This document shows, one piece after another, positions 32,364 to 34,531 of a DNA stretch of 34,531 nt (position 1 is its first letter; each line of letters begins with the position of its first letter). The translations under genes were made by a program, and so were the position numbers. The notes below the pieces were generated by a model. The model worked only from the letters and a program-made list of their open reading frames with translations, searched no databases and had not been told where the DNA came from. Origin of the DNA: Candidatus Dormiibacterota bacterium. Its GTDB lineage: Bacteria > Chloroflexota > Dormibacteria > Aeolococcales > Aeolococcaceae. The stretch covers positions 1-34,531 of the forward strand of contig PMOL01000017.1 of assembly GCA_003162415.1 (NCBI GenBank). Reading direction: 5' to 3'.

Positions 32364-33350
32364 CTAGACGGCGCCGTGCAGGGTCGCTTCGACGAGCTCG
32401 GGAGGCGTGTCGTCGCGACCGCGCTTCCAGTCCTCGATCCACTTGCTGGCCGCGATCGTTGCGGTGGTGGCGTCACCAACAGCGGTCGTGATCTGCCGGG
32501 TCAGCTGGCTGCGAACGTCGCCGGCAGCGAAGATTCCCGGGATGTTGGTCATCATCGTCATCGGGTCCGTCTTGTAATAGCCGGCTTTGTCATGATCGAT
32601 ATGAGCGTCGACGAGCTGGGTATTGGGGATGAAGCCGATGAAGATGAAGATGCCTCCAACCTCGAGCACGGAGCGACGCTCGGTGTCGAGGTTCCGCAGC
32701 GACAGGCGGCGCACCTTCTCATCACCCTCGATGCTTTCGATGATGGTGTCGACCAGGAACTCGATCTTTGGATGCTTGCGCGCCTCGTCGAGCAGGATGG
32801 GTTGGGCGCGAAACTCCTTGCGCCGGTGGATGATCGTGACCTTGCTGGCGTAGCGGGTGAGGAACAGCGCCTCCTCCACAGCGGCGTCGCCACCGCCGGC
32901 GACTGCGAGGTGCACGTCCTTGAAGAACGCACCGTCGCAGACTGCACAATACGAAACCCCGCGGCCCGCGAACTCCTCCTCGCCGGGCACATCCAACTTG
33001 CGCGGATTCCCACCCGCGGTGATGATCACCGCCGGCGCGAGGTAGTCACCGTCGTAGGTCTCGACGAGCTTCAGGCCGTCGCTCTGCACCTTGATAGCCC
33101 TGACCTCGGTGCGTACCAGCTCGGTCCCGAAATGTGCCGCCTGCTCTTCCATAACGGTTGCGAGCTCGCCGCCCAGGATCGACAGGTACCCCGGGTAATC
33201 CTCGATCAACTCGGTGTTGAGCAGTTGACCGCCCGGGGCCTTGCCCTCCAGGAGGACCGCACGTTCGCGGTTCCGACCGGCATAGAGCGCAGCCGTGAGC
33301 CCGGCGGGACCTCCGCCGATGATCGCGATGTCGAAGTTGCGTATGGGCAC
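32364..33350 (-). CDS. trxB: Thioredoxin reductase
   Basis: 328 residues from GTG 33350, chosen because GAGGAG lies 10 bases upstream and the N-terminus MPIRNFDIAIIGGGPAG has the usual short lead; ATG 33395 would add 15 residues. FAD binds at IIGGGPAGLTAALYA, and the redox-active dithiol is C135-A-V-C138 (SYCAVCDG, usually CATC). NADPH binds at VAGGGDAAVEEALFL with HRRKEFRA for the 2'-phosphate, and the second FAD motif is IPGIFAAGDVR. It reduces thioredoxin in the cytosol. No trxA follows it; a protease gene is upstream on the same strand. Confidence 0.95.
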   Translation of the reverse strand: MPIRNFDIAIIGGGPAGLTAALYAGRNRERAVLLEGKAPGGQLLNTELIEDYPGYLSILGGELATVMEEQAAHFGTELVRTEVRAIKVQSDGLKLVETYDGDYLAPAVIITAGGNPRKLDVPGEEEFAGRGVSYCAVCDGAFFKDVHLAVAGGGDAAVEEALFLTRYASKVTIIHRRKEFRAQPILLDEARKHPKIEFLVDTIIESIEGDEKVRRLSLRNLDTERRSVLEVGGIFIFIGFIPNTQLVDAHIDHDKAGYYKTDPMTMMTNIPGIFAAGDVRSQLTRQITTAVGDATTATIAASKWIEDWKRGRDDTPPELVEATLHGAV

Positions 33351-33419
33351 GATGGCTGCACTCCTCGGGGCACGTCTGTACGGCCCGTCACTCATGACGA
33401 TACCCAATGCGGCGCCGGA

Positions 33420-34229
33420 TCATCCGATCGCGACCCACTGACGCAGCGTCGACAGCACCCGGCTGATGGGAATGGCATACGAGTCAGCGCTCGACGGGCT
33501 GGCCAGGGTGACGATCCCGACCACCCGTCCCGAGGCGTCGATCACTGGTCCCCCGCTGTTGCCTTCGTAGATACGCGCCCCCTGCAGGTGGAGCATGTCG
33601 TCATATTCCTGGGGAAGCGCCTGGCCGGCTTCGATGCCGGTTCCCTGGAGTGGGACGTTGTCGTTGAGGCCGATCAGCATCTCAGAGGTCATGTCCGAGT
33701 GCCCGGTGGCGCGGCTCGAGGCCAGGGTGACGACCGGGACTGGGACCGCGCTGAGGCTCCGGGCGTCGATGGGGAGCGGTGCCCCGTCCAGCGCGCCGGT
33801 CACGCGAAGCAAGGCCAGATCGCTGGTCTGACTGCTCTGCACCAGGCGGGCGACGTACGTGTTGCCGGCCCGATCGGTCACGCGCAGCGTGTCGTCGCCA
33901 TTGACCACGTGGGCATTGGTGACCACGTCGCCCAGGTTGTCGAAGACCCAGCCGGTGCCCAGCGACTCCGCGGCGCCGCTCTCGAGCTCGGCTTCCACGG
34001 TGACGACGCTCGCCAGGTCGTTGCGGCCGAGGTCGGTCAGCAGTGGTGGCGACGGGGTTGGACCACTCGCGGCAGGAAGGGCGATCGGGACGGTCTTGGC
34101 CGGGCTGACCAGCGCGAGCTGGTTTGCGATCACAAAGCCCGCCAGCCCGGCGGCCAGGAGCGCGATGATGGCCGCCACGGCTCGAGCCACTGCCCGTGGC
34201 TGGAATATCGGTTCGGTCCCTTGATCCAC
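33420..34229 (-). CDS. Membrane-anchored trypsin-like serine protease (S1C/HtrA type, no PDZ)
   Basis: 269 residues from GTG 34229. There is one N-terminal membrane helix (about 14-36), a Pro/Ser-rich linker, then the protease domain with the full triad: His107 in TNAHVV, Asp137 in SDLALLR and Ser225 in GNSGGPV. HtrA proteases usually carry one or more PDZ domains after the protease; this protein ends right after it. It should face outward from the membrane and act in protein quality control or processing. The start is 11 bases from the divergent SDR start. Confidence 0.9.
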   Translation of the reverse strand: MDQGTEPIFQPRAVARAVAAIIALLAAGLAGFVIANQLALVSPAKTVPIALPAASGPTPSPPLLTDLGRNDLASVVTVEAELESGAAESLGTGWVFDNLGDVVTNAHVVNGDDTLRVTDRAGNTYVARLVQSSQTSDLALLRVTGALDGAPLPIDARSLSAVPVPVVTLASSRATGHSDMTSEMLIGLNDNVPLQGTGIEAGQALPQEYDDMLHLQGARIYEGNSGGPVIDASGRVVGIVTLASPSSADSYAIPISRVLSTLRQWVAIG

Positions 34230-34240
34230 GAGGAAACATT

Positions 34241-34531
34241 GTGGTTGTTCAGCAAGGCGGGATCATCGTCGTCGGCGGTGGCGGCGGTGCGCTCGGCGCC
34301 GCCGTCGTGAGCAGGCTGGCGACCTCGGGCCGGAGGGTCGTCGTTCCGACGCGCCACCCGGGCCGCCCCACGCCACTCCCGGGAGCCATCGAGATCGAAT
34401 GCGACCTCGACGATCTCGAGTCGGTGGCGCAGTTGCGGACTGCTGTCGAGGCCATGGGCGCGTGGGAGGGCATGGTGAGCGCGTCCGGCGGCTATGCCGG
34501 AGGACGTGCACACGAGGTCGAGGACGCCGCG
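34241..34531 (+). CDS. Short-chain dehydrogenase/reductase, N-terminal part (cut by window edge)
   Basis: 97 codons remain open to the right edge from GTG 34241, with AGGA six bases upstream. The Rossmann fold starts IIVVGGGGGALGAAVVSRL, with a GGxGxLG cofactor loop, then RRVVVPTRHP (beta-2 end, Arg favouring NADP) and ECDLDDLESV (the Asp-x-x-D adenine contact). SASGGYAGGRAHEVED corresponds to the NNAG strand-4 region. The catalytic Ser-Tyr-Lys part is outside the window. The substrate is unknown. Confidence 0.75.
   Translation, partial: MVVQQGGIIVVGGGGGALGAAVVSRLATSGRRVVVPTRHPGRPTPLPGAIEIECDLDDLESVAQLRTAVEAMGAWEGMVSASGGYAGGRAHEVEDAA

Overview
This is a GC-rich, densely coded bacterial chromosome segment with many 4-base start/stop overlaps and frequent GTG/TTG starts. 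It opens with the 5' end of a 16S rRNA gene on the minus strand, followed by recR-ebfC-dnaX and a short SRP RNA. The 16S 5' domain and this conserved block are clearly bacterial. The high GC, the CysO-like sulfur carrier, the actinobacterial-type second MutM and the short SRP RNA point to a Terrabacteria lineage. A Chloroflexota/Dormibacterota-like or actinobacterium-like soil organism is my inference; the 16S fragment could settle it.

Layout. (1) 1-955: 16S rRNA 5' end with its upstream region, and a small zinc-ribbon ORF. (2) 956-4060: recR, ebfC, dnaX and SRP RNA, all minus. (3) 4055-15741: a long minus-strand series transcribed from high to low coordinate. In transcription order it is a CysO/MoaD-like sulfur carrier, mnmA, a small membrane protein, NuoJ-K-L-M-N-like genes, a lysophospholipid-type acyltransferase, galactokinase, plsY and a GAF histidine kinase. 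(4) 15764-18180: YdeI-like and Nudix genes (minus), divergent from mutM and a PNPOx-like flavoprotein (plus). (5) 18184-27301: a minus-strand aromatic amino-acid operon with the ferritin-like desaturase, acylphosphatase, aminotransferase, trpE-G-C-F-B-A and aroA; trpD is missing. (6) 27389-31766, plus strand: a PucR-type regulator, a roughly 460-base structured intergenic region, and a NitT/TauT/SsuABC-type ABC importer. (7) 31763-34531: corrinoid adenosyltransferase, thioredoxin reductase and a membrane-anchored trypsin-like protease (minus), then the start of an SDR gene (plus) cut by the window edge.

The most unusual part is the NuoJ-K-L-M-N-like cluster (7983-13886). The five membrane-arm homologues of respiratory complex I are intact, tightly coupled and in canonical order. 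Read against the family motifs, almost every ionisable residue that forms the proton path is replaced by a neutral or non-equivalent residue. This covers the TM5 Glu of NuoL, NuoM and NuoN, the TM7/TM8 Lys, the TM11 His/Lys, the NuoK Glu pair and the NuoJ TM3 Tyr. No peripheral-arm genes, NuoA or NuoH are present. This looks like a conserved complex-I-derived membrane assembly that cannot pump by the known mechanism. A small unrecognised membrane protein is encoded just upstream and may belong to it.

Secondary points of interest are the long hairpin-rich leader of the ABC importer, a CysO-like carrier with residues after its Gly-Gly placed next to the tRNA thiouridylase, a class II-like EPSP synthase ending a trp operon without trpD, and an uncharacterised zinc-ribbon protein beside the rRNA operon.
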